From assembly GCA_035771165.1 (NCBI GenBank), contig JAWNZC010000258.1, positions 1,013,501 to 1,077,500 of the forward strand: a stretch of DNA of 64,000 nucleotides. Direction: 5' to 3'. Made by a program: the position numbers and the translations under genes. A model generated the notes under the pieces. It did not search any database. It was given only the letters and a program-made list of their open reading frames with translations, and had not been told where the DNA came from. Positions 35,176 through 46,885 of the stretch are shown here, one piece after another. This DNA is from Paragorgia papillata (lineage: Eukaryota > Cnidaria > Anthozoa > Scleralcyonacea > Coralliidae). How positions within the stretch are numbered: position 1 is the first letter of the stretch; each line of letters opens with the position of its first letter.

Positions 35176-36245
35176 CATGAGCGAGGAATTTGTAGGAAGA
35201 TAGAATGAGGAATCACTTCGAGAAGTCGTGAAAAGAACGATTTTAAGTGTCGAAATATGAACTAAAGGCAAAGCGATTTATTACTTTGAAAGCGTTGCTA
35301 GGTTAACTGGAGTACAAACAGAGTAAGTCATCCTAGAATCACTGACTCACGCACCGTGACTCACGCATGACTCACGCCTGTGACATGATTGGGCAATCCT
35401 ACTACCAGTTAACACTTGTGGGACATGTAAGCATACAGAGCATGCGTACAATAAACTCAAGACAAAATAGACGTTCTTTACAAGGAACTAAAGAGAAATT
35501 AGTAGACACACTTTATATTTTTATCCTAAATCTTGTCTAGAGGAATAGAGTGGGTTTCGAACATTCTAAATGACTGAATCTGGTGAGATAACTTAACTCG
35601 AATATTATCTGAATAAGCTATGAATATTATATTAGGGTTAGAACCTAACAGAATAAATCATCCTAGAATCATTCCTAACTAAACCCTCGTTTATAAATAA
35701 GTGAAGGAAGATAGAACGAAGAATCACTTTGAGAAGCTGAACTTAAGATATGTACGAATCAATCCGAAAAGCCGTGAGCTCAGAAAAAAACGTATCGGCA
35801 CATAGCAATGAAAAGTTTATATATGAATATTATATTAGATATTTGGTTCGCTTTTGAATATTATATTAGATATTTGTGTCGCTTTTGTGATGTTTATACG
35901 TATAGGAACCGTATGAAGTTAAAAAGAGTCGCCTTGAATGGTAGTGAATCGTTATTGTACACTTAGAAGAACATTATTCGACAGCATCGTTGACCAAGCA
36001 CTTTGAAAAATTACAGAGCTTGGTTAAATAATTCGTCGCTATGATTTAGTATGTTATAAGATTCTCGCACGTGCAGAACACAAAAGGGAAAAGTCATTAA
36101 AATTACTAATGATAAAACATAACCGGATTTGCATATAAGTAGAATATTTAATTCATAATAGGGGGGTGATCATGAGCTTTGGGGAATAATAAGGGGTATT
36201 AATGCATGGGCAAGTGTAGGCGAGGCGTTGGTGTAACCATGGAGA

Positions 36246-36458
36246 ATGTACAGCGTCGCGTCGTCTCATAAGGCAGAATTCAAAGTATTCAGTTTAAAAT
36301 ATTTATTTCTTGATCCAAAAAATGAAAGCATAGTCGAAAGTGTTATCGTATTTGAAGAAACCACAGTTAATCAACCTGTTGTAGACAGTCCTGTTGTTAA
36401 TTTGGCAAGCGAAGAGTGTGTAAATGATTCTAGCTTCCCCCTAACCTTAGCTGGATAG
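36246..36458 (+). CDS. Small 70-residue protein of the inverted element (left copy)
   Basis: An ATG-started frame with basic N-terminal part (FKVFSLKYLFLDPKNES) and an acidic, Val-rich C-terminal half. I do not recognise it. The same frame exists in the other arm at 50178-50390 with one residue different (Thr versus Asn), so it is either conserved or recently duplicated. It points toward the arm interior and is followed by the convergent basic-protein frame. Confidence 0.4.
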   Translation: MYSVASSHKAEFKVFSLKYLFLDPKNESIVESVIVFEETTVNQPVVDSPVVNLASEECVNDSSFPLTLAG

Positions 36459-36579
36459 AGTAAATGATGCCTTCAATGAAGAAACCGTTCGGTAAGCTGT
36501 TCGAAAGATATTGAAACACTTTCTTTCAAAAGTTTGTATAAGCACTAATGTTTCTGTTTCGATTAAATGATTAACATAT

Positions 36580-36987
36580 CTAAAACTGCTTAGTCTCTTC
36601 GTATAACATATCCCTTGACTGTTCGAATATCCGTTCGATATAAGCCTCGGGAAAACGTAATAGCGTAGATTCTCTTCTTTTCCTTCTTTTCTCCAGTTGC
36701 ATATTAGCATAAATTGTTAACCAATATGATATTTTATCGTTACGATAAGAGCACCGTTTTTCAAATGTCTGCTTTTCATTCAGACACCAAGGCTCTATCA
36801 CTTTGTCTTGACATAATATGACCATTTTCTGTAGTGTCTTTCTTTTCTTTAGTTTTAAGAGTGTATACGCTCGAAGTAATTGTGTGTTTAAATCTTCGTT
36901 CCTGCGGTTTTCTATAAGCTGATGATCCCATAGGTAAAGTCGAAGGTTTATCGCTCGTCTCCATTCTTTATTTTCTTCTTCATTCAT
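36580..36987 (-). CDS. Basic 135-residue protein of the inverted element (left copy)
   Basis: The frame is open from 37128, but the likely start is the ATG at 36987 (MNEEENKEWRRAINLRL); the upstream part looks like leader. It is rich in Arg, Lys, Glu and Leu with predicted long helices (LLRAYTLLKLKKRKTLQKM and ANMQLEKRRKRRES). No catalytic motif. The right-arm copy differs at only two residues here (Asn/Ser and Asn/Asp). A DNA-binding or structural core role is possible but only a guess. Confidence 0.45.
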   Translation of the reverse strand: MNEEENKEWRRAINLRLYLWDHQLIENRRNEDLNTQLLRAYTLLKLKKRKTLQKMVILCQDKVIEPWCLNEKQTFEKRCSYRNDKISYWLTIYANMQLEKRRKRRESTLLRFPEAYIERIFEQSRDMLYEETKQF

Positions 36988-37442
36988 TATGAAGAAAAAC
37001 ACCGCAACAACTAAAGCTTTGTTGACAACAAGCAGTAACCATTGATTACTAATACTTGGATTGAGGAGATGTCTTCGAAAGTTCAAAACCGTTGCACACG
37101 GAACGGTTTGCCGTACTCGTAAAGTCAATCGAGAAGTCGCGAGTATGAGGAATTGAATCGAGAAACTGTAAGAACGTAAGGTACAGACGAAATATTATTT
37201 GTCTATAGAATGGCTGAGTGCAATGTTTAAGTCCATGTACACTATTGGTGTTAATGACTCATTAGCAATTTAAACAAAAGAACGTGTCTGGGCGAGTTTG
37301 GGCGACGTCAGAGCTTAGACAAAGAAATCCTAATTAATATGCTTATTCACGGCGTCGGTTTTCTCGGCGTATCATTTGCTTGCTATTTGCTGTTGGAGTA
37401 AGACCGCAGAGATGGAGGGTTTATATGAAAAAATTGTTTTCA

Positions 37443-37913
37443 ATGTTCGAAGCTATTTACAATGAAACTTTGTGGGAAGAATATTCGAAGCTTTGTCATG
37501 AAAAGTGCTACGGTTGTAGGACTAACCATCCTAGTCAGAAACAACACAGTTGCCTAACAGATGATGAGCAATGGAGATCGTGCTACGAAGAGACCAGGAC
37601 AAACGTCGACGAACGTATCTGGATAGAGTTCAACGAAGCGATGCAGGCGTTGAAATTACGAAACCAAAGAGACAATAATAAATACTCTCAAGACGCTACA
37701 GAGACAATGGTTGAGCCGGTGGAAATTGACGACTCGCCAAATATTCTTTCTATATCTGTTCTGTTTAGCTGTCCATTAAAGTATCTGTACCAAGTAAAAG
37801 ACACTGGTGTAAAATTTACGAGTACGATAAAGAATCCTCGGGAGGCTTACGAGGAGTATCTTCTTGAAAAGTCTAGAAACTTAACGACGAAAAGCAATCT
37901 GAACTATATGTGA
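37443..37913 (+). CDS. 156-residue Cys/His 'HPSQ' protein (left copy)
   Basis: From MFEAIYNETLWEEYSKL the protein carries a compact putative metal-binding motif, C-x3-C-x2-C-x5-HPSQ-x4-H-x-C, then an acidic middle, EPVEIDDSPNILSISVLFSC and a charged C-terminus. In this arm the frame opens further upstream (ATG at 37380 or 37425); in the right arm a TGA lies two codons before MFEA, so the shared start is used here. The 156 residues are identical in both arms. I know no function. It lies between the basic protein and the ATPase, transcribed toward the ATPase. Confidence 0.5.
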   Translation: MFEAIYNETLWEEYSKLCHEKCYGCRTNHPSQKQHSCLTDDEQWRSCYEETRTNVDERIWIEFNEAMQALKLRNQRDNNKYSQDATETMVEPVEIDDSPNILSISVLFSCPLKYLYQVKDTGVKFTSTIKNPREAYEEYLLEKSRNLTTKSNLNYM

Positions 37914-38603
37914 ACTAATGTTATATGTGTTATGAGAACATTATCGAGTTAATCCAAAGTTAAATTATGTTTTAAGTTAAATAAAATTTCTTGGACTATT
38001 TAGTGTGTAAGAAAGATGTGTAATTTTATATGTGTGTAATTTTATCTGAAGAGAAATTAATAAAGACATATGAGCAACATTATAATAGTTCTTTGTAGTT
38101 TATTTTTATATTGTAACAAATTACAGTGTACATATTGACAGCTAGTTATTTACATAAACAAATGTTTTTAAATAAACTGTCCTGCGTTTACGGTTTCTTC
38201 TAGCGCACCCACTTCTTATAGATATCGTTTGTTTCTCTGTTTTGCATAATATAACTCGACAAGACCTTTTATACGAGAGTTGATAAGCGGTAACTTATAC
38301 ATTTAACATGTACCAAAGGAATATCAGAAAGACATACAAATAATGTGTAAATACTTTATTTAAATTCAGCATAGTACAGAAGATAATGTTTCAACGATTC
38401 AACAGTAACTTTAATTCTTATAATTGGTGTCATTCCAATACTAGGGTGTTTAGGTTGATTGTAGGAATACACTAGTTTTTTGTAATAATGGTTTCTTTCG
38501 TTTGATGAAATCTAACATATATTCAAAATGCAGTCCGATATAGCCTTTAATAAACCATTATCAGTATGTCTCAATGTCGCTTTTCTCAGGTATTCAGCAC
38601 TTA

Positions 38604-41086
38604 TTCTTATACCCTGGGTTGATATACATAATGTGTATCAGTCGGAAATATCCCGGATCTTACTCGGATTTCATCGGGACATGTCGGCGTGAGATCGACA
38701 AACAGGTAAGAATACGGCTCTTTAGTCGCCACCTGATAGGCTTGCTGGAAAAAATTAGTGTTGCTAGGATACAACTGTTTGGCAAGATGAGTCACTTGAC
38801 TTGCATCACGAACATTTTTTGTTAGGACAAAGTAACTAGCGTTAAGAGAGATGGTACGATGGTCTTTGCTTTGATAAAATAAGTTTTGCACGATATAAAT
38901 TACACTGAGATTACCATGATGCGATTTCTTCGTGAATAGTTTCGCGATAATACTATCTTTCTCTCCCATCATGTCATCAATGTTAAGGGGAGGGTCAACC
39001 CAAACTTTGACGTAGATGAGGATTTCTTGTTTTTTTTAAGAATTAGAGTATTTGAACCTCTCTTAATAATGTCTATAGGTTTTCTCCGGTTAAACGGTCG
39101 AAAAAGATTGAATTTCGCGCAATTTTCTGCGAGTATTCCTTAACCGCGTGGGAAAAGTACTGGAAACTAGTTTGTGTATTTCGATTTTAGTAGGGAGAGA
39201 AGTTTTTCAACGGGTAGACGCTTTTGATGAGAATCAAAGCGCTTTTGATTTAGCGTTGCTAAGTTTCCACATTGCCGTATTTCGCAGTTGACGAGGACAT
39301 CATTAAGACCAATGACCCGATCCCTGGTCCTGTAAAAGAATCTACAGAACCCTCTGGCTTTGTTGCTAACGAGGGAGGCTGTGGACGGCAGGAAACTGGT
39401 AGCGTCCGCCATTGTTGCAAAACGTATACACGACCGAGCCTAGAGTAAAAAGTGTGGAAGAAAATATTTTTTTTAAACTTAGAATGAGGAATTTAAGTGT
39501 AAAATCTCTCGCTTAGGATGTATTTGGAGTTCCCTTTTGGACTTGCGGTTTCCGTTAGGTATATTTCCCCCCTAATGATAAAATGAGGCTACGGCTCATG
39601 CCATTTTGGTGGTGGATATGCTTCCTGTAATAATATGATTTTTTTTCGGTGGCAAGTAGGTATATTGCGAAATATAGGTCTTAGTTTTCCGGGTGGTGCA
39701 ATGGCATGTATTGATGTATAGGAACAATCATGAAATAGTACTATATTTGCATTAATAACAGCCCCCGTGCCGCAAACTCCCTCGCCAATTCGTATTTCAA
39801 TTCCCTTCGACCTTCTTCTCCGATTTAAAACGACAACATCACACTACAATCAGCAGCAACATTCGCCAAAAGGCTGTAAACAGTATTAAACCTAATTACA
39901 TCGTGACAATCAGTCTTTTTGTATCGAAGTGGAAATATTTGAGGAAGAAAAAAGATAGGACCTTCGGGAAGCTGAGGGAGTCACATATAATGCAGGATGC
40001 TTCTAACTATTTAAAATAAACAAACACAATAATATTTTTGACCATTTATGCTCTTTTTGAAAATTTAGGACCTTTACAGAACTTTCTTAATATACTTTAA
40101 ACTTTAATTCCATTTTTCTCAGAATGTGCTTTTTGCGACTTTGAGAAATGATATGTTGAGATAGATTTAACCAATTGACTTGCAATTTTCAGGGCCAATA
40201 GATATTAATAGGTTGTTCGGGATAAGCAGAGGATTTTGTCATATCAATTTTACAAAACAAAAATTTTAAAAAATTTGAACAAGAATTGATGCTATTATTT
40301 TAGACGGGTGCTGCGACTCAAGGTTTTTAAATATTGCAAAACCCGCTGCTTATCCCCACCATTATTATGTATACTAATAAATTGCAAAACAATAACTAAA
40401 GCACTTGCATTATATAACCAGATATCTTTTCTCAACTGCATGTGGGTAAATCACAGCATGTGGTCTGTTTGACAGCTTGGTTACTAATAACAACGCTTTG
40501 TGAAGCCTAAAAATCATAATTTTCAGAATCTTAGGTTCATGAGCTAGCTGGTGATATATAGTTTGCCATAATTTTGAAATAAAGACAAGCTTATATGGGC
40601 TAATGAAAATGTGGAAGTGATTTGTACTTGATTCACGTTAACCCTCCCCTTAAACAAATTTCTTATTTGGGGGTTAATGTTATCCAACATCGATTCAGAT
40701 AAACCTTGCACAAACTGAATCCCAGGAATAAGAAGTTCCATTTTAGCAAACGTGTCTTGGTACTCAGAATAAAAATAAATTATATTTTCTGGGACAGGGT
40801 CGATCATGATTTGGGCGTTGACTAACAATTCCTTGACTTAGCTTGTCTTCCCAGTCTTGGTCCCCCCAGAGACCAATAGCCCAAAGGGATGAGTTAATTG
40901 TATGGAGTATGTCTTTTTGTTGTCTTGGTAATTCGATGCGTTTCCATCAAATGGAGAATACTTAAATGTAGAATCAGTAGACATCGTTTGTATTGGCCGA
41001 CCTCCCCCATGCAGGACCTTTACGTGACGTTGTAAATTAAACTGTCTTGAAAAGCTCTTTCCGCAAATATTACAAGCGCAAGGCAT
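38604..41086 (-). pseudogene. Packaging-type ATPase, left copy: stop codon plus 1.67-kb insertion
   Basis: Minus strand from the ATG at 41086. It has an N-terminal C2H2 finger (C5-x2-C8-x12-H21-x4-H26) and a Walker A ending GTKTGKTS that keeps the Thr. A TAA follows two codons later (about 40838) where the right arm has a Phe codon. The frame then continues to about 40655, where a TTAA-flanked insertion splits the gene just before Walker B. The C-terminal part (38972-38607) keeps LFTKKSHHGNLSVIYIVQNL and VRDASQVTHLAKQLYP. The family is the FtsK/HerA-type packaging ATPase of Polintons, adintoviruses and related elements. Not functional as read. Confidence 0.75.
38983..40653. mobile_element. 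1.66-kb TTAA-flanked non-autonomous transposon
   Basis: The insertion 38987-40649 is bounded by TTAA on both sides (38983-38986 and 40650-40653). Its ends GGGGAGGGTCAACC and GGTTAACCCTCCCC-type right end are inverted. The right arm of the palindrome shows the uninterrupted site, so this is a clean insertion after arm duplication. TTAA targets are typical of piggyBac-like elements, but the terminal bases are not the usual CCC start, so the superfamily is open. An 81-codon frame at 39167-39412 (minus) shows no transposase motif. Confidence 0.8.
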
Positions 41087-41248
41087 GTTCACACAACAAC
41101 TCTCAAACTACTTGTGAAAATTTATGTGAGAAAAGTAAGATTATATCCTTGAGTGTCTTCTCTAATGCATGTGGGGATACCAAAACGAACCAACGCGCAT
41201 GCATAGCTGGACGTCACTTGGACGCTACTTAGACGCCACCTCTAAGGG

Positions 41249-41522
41249 ATTAACTCATGAGTAAATGAGTAACTCTTGAGTAAATGAGTAACTCGTGAGT
41301 AAATGAGTAACTCGTGAGTAAATGAGTAACTTGTGAGTAAAGGAGTAGCTCGTGAGTTACTCATGAGTAAATGAGTAACTGGGTAACTCGTGAGTTACTC
41401 ATGAGTAAATGAGTAACTCATGAGTAAATGAGTAACTCATGAGTAAATGAGTAACTCTTGAGTAAATGAGTAACTCTTGAGTAAATGAGTAACTCATGAG
41501 TAAATGAGTAACTCGGGAGTTA
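41249..41522 (+). repeat. Minisatellite of GAGTAAATGAGTAACTC units, left of centre
   Basis: About 15 copies of an 18-base unit, AGTAACTC(A/G/T)TGAGTAAATG, each partly self-complementary. The mirrored array is at 41680-41796 and 46911-47052, split by the LINE. Confidence 0.95.
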
Positions 41523-41548
41523 GGGGATCAGAGAGGGCACATGATGTA

Positions 41549-41654
41549 CAATAAACGTTTAAGAGTTTTAGCGACAACTTAAATTACGTTAGATTCTTAA
41601 GAACTTATGTGTCCCGGAAGGACTTTTATTTGATAATTAGTCCCGTTTGAACAA
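41549..41654. other. 106-bp unique spacer at the palindrome centre
   Basis: The inverted arms stop matching after CACATGATGTA on the left and resume at the mirrored TACATCATGTG. The sequence between is not self-complementary as a whole and holds no frame. Confidence 0.8.
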
Positions 41655-41679
41655 TACATCATGTGCCCTCTCTGATCCC

Positions 41680-41796
41680 CTAACTCCCGAGTTACTCATT
41701 TACTCATGAGTTACTCATTTACTCAAGAGTTACTCATTTACTCGTGAGTTACTCATTTACTCGTGAGTTACTCATTTACTCATGAGTAACTCACGA
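41680..41796 (+). repeat. Minisatellite, right of centre, interrupted by LINE insertion
   Basis: The mirrored version of the left array. It breaks off at ...AACTCACGA, where the LINE's (GATA)n tail begins, and resumes at 46911 with ACGAGTTACCC. Confidence 0.95.
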
Positions 41797-41864
41797 TAGA
41801 TAGATAGATAGATAGATAACTTTATTTAAACACGCTTACAACGTCAACAAAAGCTGATTTCCAC

Positions 41865-42225
41865 GATGGGCGTGTTCCACTGACCCATATATAACAGTTA
41901 TACAACCGACCACTCACATGTAACGGTTATATAACGATCATACATGGGTCAGTGGAGTGCACACTAAGTAAAGAAAATTTATAAGCTATAGTACAAAGTA
42001 AGTAGTGGGTGTGCTCCACTGACCTATATATATAACAGTTTCAAACAGACCTTTCATAGTTATACATAGGTCAGTGGAGTGCACACCAAGTACAGAGTAG
42101 ATAATTTATATGCTATACTGAGTATAGTAAAAAGCAAGTAACTGGTGTGCACCACTAACCTACACATAACAGTTTTAAACATTCACAGTTATATATAGGT
42201 CAGTGGAGTGCACACCAAGTAAAGA
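41865..42225 (-). repeat. Three hairpin repeats in the LINE 3' UTR
   Basis: Units near 41872, 42009 and 42150 each start GTG(T/C)NCCACTGACC and close with GGTCAGTGGAGTGCACAC, so each can fold back. They are about 140 bp apart. LINE 3' ends often carry such structures for RT recognition; tandem triplication is unusual. Confidence 0.8.
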
Positions 42226-42315
42226 ACAAGATAATTTATAATTTACTATATATAGTAAATTTAAAGGCTATTTAGAAGTGTCAATATTTACATGGTCATT
42301 ATATTTACATAAAGC

Positions 42316-45300
42316 TTATTCAAAGGTATGAGTAGCGATTTTATGTTTGAAGTATGACAGGGTCTTGCTCTCCCTAATTTCTGTGGGCAAAGAGTTCCAC
42401 ATAGATGCCCCATCATATATAAAACTCTTTTTCATATTATTCGTACGTGGTTTTGGCAAACAAACAGCATTTGAAGTATTACGAAGATTGTAATCTGTTT
42501 TTTCTTTCTTATAAGTAAAATGTTTTGCTAGACTCTTTGGTCCCATGTTATTCAAAACTTTGAACATGATTTTCGCTTTTGATTTTTTTCTTTGCATTTG
42601 AAGAGGCTGCCACCTTAGTGCATTTAATGCAATTTTGTGGTCTACATCATTGCTCATATTTCCTATAATTCTAGCTGCTCTGTTATGGAGCTTCTGTAAA
42701 CGCGTTGATTGAGTCGCACCAAATACATCCCATACTTCACAGCAATAGTTGAAATATGGTTGAACAAGGGCATTGTAGATGGCAAGAAGAGTGTCTCTGT
42801 CAACAAATTCTCTTACATGTCGGAGAGCACCTAACCCTGATGTGATTTTCTTACAGATATGCCCAGTATTATTTTTCCATGTCAAATGCTGGTCAACAGT
42901 TACTCCTAGAGTTTTGCTTTCAAATACTTGTTTAATCGAGTTATTTTCTATACTGACATTTGGTTGTGAGACATTTCTTATCATTTGTTTTGAGCCAATT
43001 AACATAAATTCAGTTTTTGCTACATTCAGACTAAGTTTGTTAGCTATTAACCATTTCCTTAGATTCTCTAAGTCAGAATTCATTGCACTCTCGACATCAT
43101 TTATCGTCTCACCAGAGGCTGTTAAGTTTGTGTCATCAGCAAATAATCGTGGCTTAGTTTCGTTTAGGCATTCAGCTAAATCGTTTATGTATAATAAAAA
43201 GAATAGTGGCCCCAAGATCGAGCCCTGGGGAACACCACATTTAATTTTCCGTCCTGATGAAACAATGCCATTAATTTGACATTTTTGGCTACGTTCTTCT
43301 AAATAAGATTTTAATAGGGAAAGTGCTTTCCCTTTGATTCCATATACTGTAGCTCTAATTTTTTTAGTAAAATTTGGTGATCAACTGTATCGAAAGCCTT
43401 TTTTAGGTCTATGAATACTACTAAATTAAACAGTTTTTTGTCCATATTTATATACCAGCTGTTTGTACAGTCTAGTAATGCAGTTGAAGTAGAATGAAAC
43501 TTACGAAAACCAAACTGATGTTCTGAAAGTAGCTCATTTTCTGTCAAGTAGTCATATAGTTGATTATAGAGAATCCGTTCCATAATTTTACTTATAGCTG
43601 GTAGGACTGAAATTGGCCTATAGTTCCCAGGCAAGTTCCGAAGACCATTTTTATAAAGTGGTGTTACTCTAGCTATTTTCCATTCATTTGGAAAAGAACA
43701 TAGTGTAATAGCCTGATTAAAGATGAATGTTAATGAATCTGAGATGATTGGTGCTGCAATCTTGAGAATTTTATTTGAAATTTTATCAATGCCAGTAGCT
43801 TTAGCACTGCAAAGGCCATGAAGTAGTTGATAAAGTATGTCAGTTGTTATTGGCTTGAATACACTGAATTCTGACTCTGAACTCTTAATATAGTCCTGAA
43901 AGTTGTGATTTGAAGAATCAATTTTGCTAGCTAAATCAGGGCCTATATCAGTAAAGAAATTGTTAAAGCCGTCTGCAATGTCTTTAGTATTTGTCAGTTT
44001 ATTTCCATTTATAGTAAGTTCATTTACTATTGTTGGTTTATTTTTCCGGCCTAGTAAGCTATTTATTGTTTTCCAAGCCTCTTTAGGATTGAATTTTTGA
44101 CCAGCAATTCGCTTGGAATAATACTCTTTTTTAGCATTTCTTAATTCTATATTTGCTTTATTTCTGGCATTTTTATAATTTATCCAATCCATTTCAAGGC
44201 CTGTAATAATGGCTTTTCTTTTTAATTTATCCCTTGTGTTTATAAGCATTTTAATATTGCTTGTAACCCAGGGGAGTTTTTTTTATTTTACTTTTTTTTG
44301 TTGAAGTGGTGCATGCTTATCTAAAATTTCAAAGAATAATTGTTTCCAAATTTCCCACATAGTATCTGGATCATCACCGAAAAAGTAAACATATTCCCAA
44401 TGTTGATTTAGTAATTCATCAATGAATTTTTGATTATCAAAATTTTTCATGTTCCTAATCTCAGTAATATTTTCTTGTTTCTTTTGAGTAACATATATTT
44501 TCCGAATTCCAAACACCAAACTATGGTCGCTGATTCCTGTATGGATAACACCAGAATCAGAGATTTTCTCTGGTTTATTTGTAATTATATGGTCAATGAG
44601 TGTAGATGTTGTCATGGTTACTCTAGTAGGTTCATCAATCAATTGAGATAATTGGTATACCTCAAGTAATGCTTTGAATTTTTTGGTTGGAGCATCAGAC
44701 ACTGTTTTTAACATATCACAGTTTAAATCGCCAAGAATATATATCTCCTTGTTTTCATCATCCATAGCTTGGATTAAATTTTCAAATTTATCAAAAAATT
44801 CAGATGGTGTATTTGGTGGTCTGTAAACTGTTGCGACAAGAAATGGCCGGCTATGTGGTTTAATAATTTCCACGCAAATAGCCTCTAATTCAGGAGGAAT
44901 TAGATTTGACCTAATAATATAATTAATGGAGCTACGCAGGTAAATACAAACACCACCCCCATTTCTTGTACGGTCATTTCTGACAATGTCATAACCATCC
45001 AGGTTGATCATATTATCAGTTTTAGTTTCATTAAGTCTGGTTTCACTAAGACCTATTAAATCAATATGTTTGTTTTGCATTGAAAATCTCATTTCGTCCA
45101 ATTTCTTAGTTAAACTGACAATGTTAAGAAAAGCCATCTTAAAACCTCTTTCTTTAGGGATTGAATTCAGGGAAGTGTAAAAATCGCTACTCGTATTATT
45201 AACATCGTTAACATTATCATTATTTATATTAGGTATCAGTTCGTCATTTGGTTGACATAGTTCAGATACATGATCTATACTAATTAATTCTTCAGTACTT

Positions 45301-45329
45301 GACTGACATATTTCAGGTAGTTTGTCCAC
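42316..45329 (-). pseudogene. LINE ORF2: EEP endonuclease and reverse transcriptase, two lesions
   Basis: The start ATG at 45329 overlaps the end of ORF1 by 46 bases in a different phase. Endonuclease motifs: AFLNIVSLTKKL, IGLSETRL, ATVYRPP, ILGDLNCDM, SDHSLVFG. After LQQKKVK an in-frame TAA (44283-44285) sits within A-runs; the same phase then continues (DKLKRKAIITGLEMDWINYK). RT motifs: VFIDLKKAFDTVDHQ, then a frameshift near 43340-43350, then CGVPQGSILGPLFFLLYI, RLFADDTNL, NKLSLNVAKTEFML, VFESKTLGVTVDQHLTW. The post-RT tail ends at 42316 with MWNSLPTEIRESKTLSYFKH. Family: CR1/L2-like LINEs, by the two-ORF layout and EEP nuclease. Confidence 0.85.
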
Positions 45330-46885
45330 TCTTTCCTGTGCTGTCCAGCTAGTTGAAAAAATGACTGATCATGTACTGAGTTTGTATTCTTAGCTCGACT
45401 TGACTTTAGGAATGTGCAAAAGGCACTTCCCAGTGATTTATCTCCAGCTTTGTTCAAATGTAAATTTGAGCGATTTAAATGAGATTGGTCTATACCATCA
45501 TTATCAATATAATCTATGCTATGTTTTAAACATAAATGATAAACTAAATTATTATAGTAGGCTAATTTACTTGATGACACTCGGTCATCGTACCTTTTGA
45601 CGACACTGGAAACGGCAACTCTTTCTGCTTGATGCTTTACTACTTCTATAAGCCCCTCCATCTTCGCTGCTACCTTGTCTGCATCCTCGTGCACCAGGTC
45701 GTTTGTTCCCACGTGAACAATGATATTTTCAAACTCGTCGTTGTGGCAATTTTCTTTGAACTTTTGGTGGAGCTGACTAACAGTGGCACCACTGTACGAG
45801 TGACACACAGACTTACTTCTGGCCGCCCTTTCAATTTTCTTTTTCTCGATATGTTTAGTCATGGAGTCGCCAATGACCAGGGTCTTTCTCTCGATTTTTC
45901 TTGGTTGGTTTGGGTGTTGAGGTTTTCTTTGTCTTTCTTCATCTTTCGTCTTGGTTAACTTACGGAACTCCTGCTTCTGCTTGTACCTATAGTCCTTGAT
46001 TTGTGCGCTCATATTTTTGTTGTTTGTGCTGGCTTCGGCTGGCGAGCTGTTTTCTTCAGCGCGGACAGGGTCTTCGATAATAAGGGCAGCAAAGCGATTT
46101 TCAACTGGCGTCGAAGACGAAGGCATATCGGTTGGTTTTGGTCTACTTGGGCTTTGTTTTGATTCCACTTGAATCCATTCGTTTTGTTTATTGTCAAGTA
46201 ACGTCTTGATCCCATCATTCTCAGCTTGTAGGTCGGCCACAGTCGTTTTCAAATTTTCAACCTCGGCGGCAAGTTTGTTGTTTTCCGCAATCAGCGACGC
46301 TTCCGCCATCTTGTCATCGTGACATTTCGCTTCGAGCTTACTAAGCCGAGCGTGTATAATTTCGAGCTTCGCTTCCAGTTTAGCTTTTAGTTGAGTTTCA
46401 AATTGAGCTCGGTCGGGACAAGATTCGTGATTATCGTACTCACTACATGTTGGCGAAGGCAAAGGTAACAACATGGCAGCGAGCACGTGGTCGGTCGGTT
46501 CTTCGAATTCATCAGTGCTGTCGCTCGCTGTAGTTTCTTCTTGGGCATGATTCTTCAGGCTATTTAAGAGTTTATTGTCACAATCTTTCACTATCTCGAA
46601 CTTTTTTCTTTTCAAACCATGCCATTTGAAGACGAATTCCTCACTTGAACTCGAGAATACTTTCGTATCGCCACCCGGTGATTTCCATTTCCCTATCAGA
46701 TTCAAAACATTACACGTAAAATGCTTTAATTGCTCTATATTGCCATTCCATGAGAGCTGAGGGCCACAGACGACAAGAAAGTTGTTTCTTGGGGATAATT
46801 TCTCGATTTGATCGCTTTCATTTTCACATTTTGAACTTGAAATTGTCAAACACGAGGAGCTCAAAATTTCATGACCAGCCGCCAT
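45284..46885 (-). CDS. LINE ORF1: coiled coil plus SGNH-type esterase domain
   Basis: 533 residues from the ATG at 46885. The N-terminal 150 residues are unassigned. Residues about 160-240 form a coiled coil with repeated LEAKLEIIHARLSKLEAK-like heptads. A Pro/Ser/Lys-rich linker leads to an SGNH-hydrolase fold: block I VIGDSM (Ser about 341), block III HVGTNDL (about 391-397) and a block V-like SNLHLNKAGDKSL near the end. The catalytic Asp-x-x-His of block V appears as N-L-H. Esterase domains in ORF1 are described for CR1-like LINEs. Expected role: RNA-binding particle protein acting with ORF2; the esterase substrate is unknown. The frame is intact. Confidence 0.85.
   Translation of the reverse strand: MAAGHEILSSSCLTISSSKCENESDQIEKLSPRNNFLVVCGPQLSWNGNIEQLKHFTCNVLNLIGKWKSPGGDTKVFSSSSEEFVFKWHGLKRKKFEIVKDCDNKLLNSLKNHAQEETTASDSTDEFEEPTDHVLAAMLLPLPSPTCSEYDNHESCPDRAQFETQLKAKLEAKLEIIHARLSKLEAKCHDDKMAEASLIAENNKLAAEVENLKTTVADLQAENDGIKTLLDNKQNEWIQVESKQSPSRPKPTDMPSSSTPVENRFAALIIEDPVRAEENSSPAEASTNNKNMSAQIKDYRYKQKQEFRKLTKTKDEERQRKPQHPNQPRKIERKTLVIGDSMTKHIEKKKIERAARSKSVCHSYSGATVSQLHQKFKENCHNDEFENIIVHVGTNDLVHEDADKVAAKMEGLIEVVKHQAERVAVSSVVKRYDDRVSSSKLAYYNNLVYHLCLKHSIDYIDNDGIDQSHLNRSNLHLNKAGDKSLGSAFCTFLKSSRAKNTNSVHDQSFFQLAGQHRKEWTNYLKYVSQVLKN

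Noticed and set aside
41249..41522. CRISPR-like array in the 18-bp repeat
   Set aside because: There are no unique spacers; repeats are contiguous and the sequence is clearly eukaryotic.
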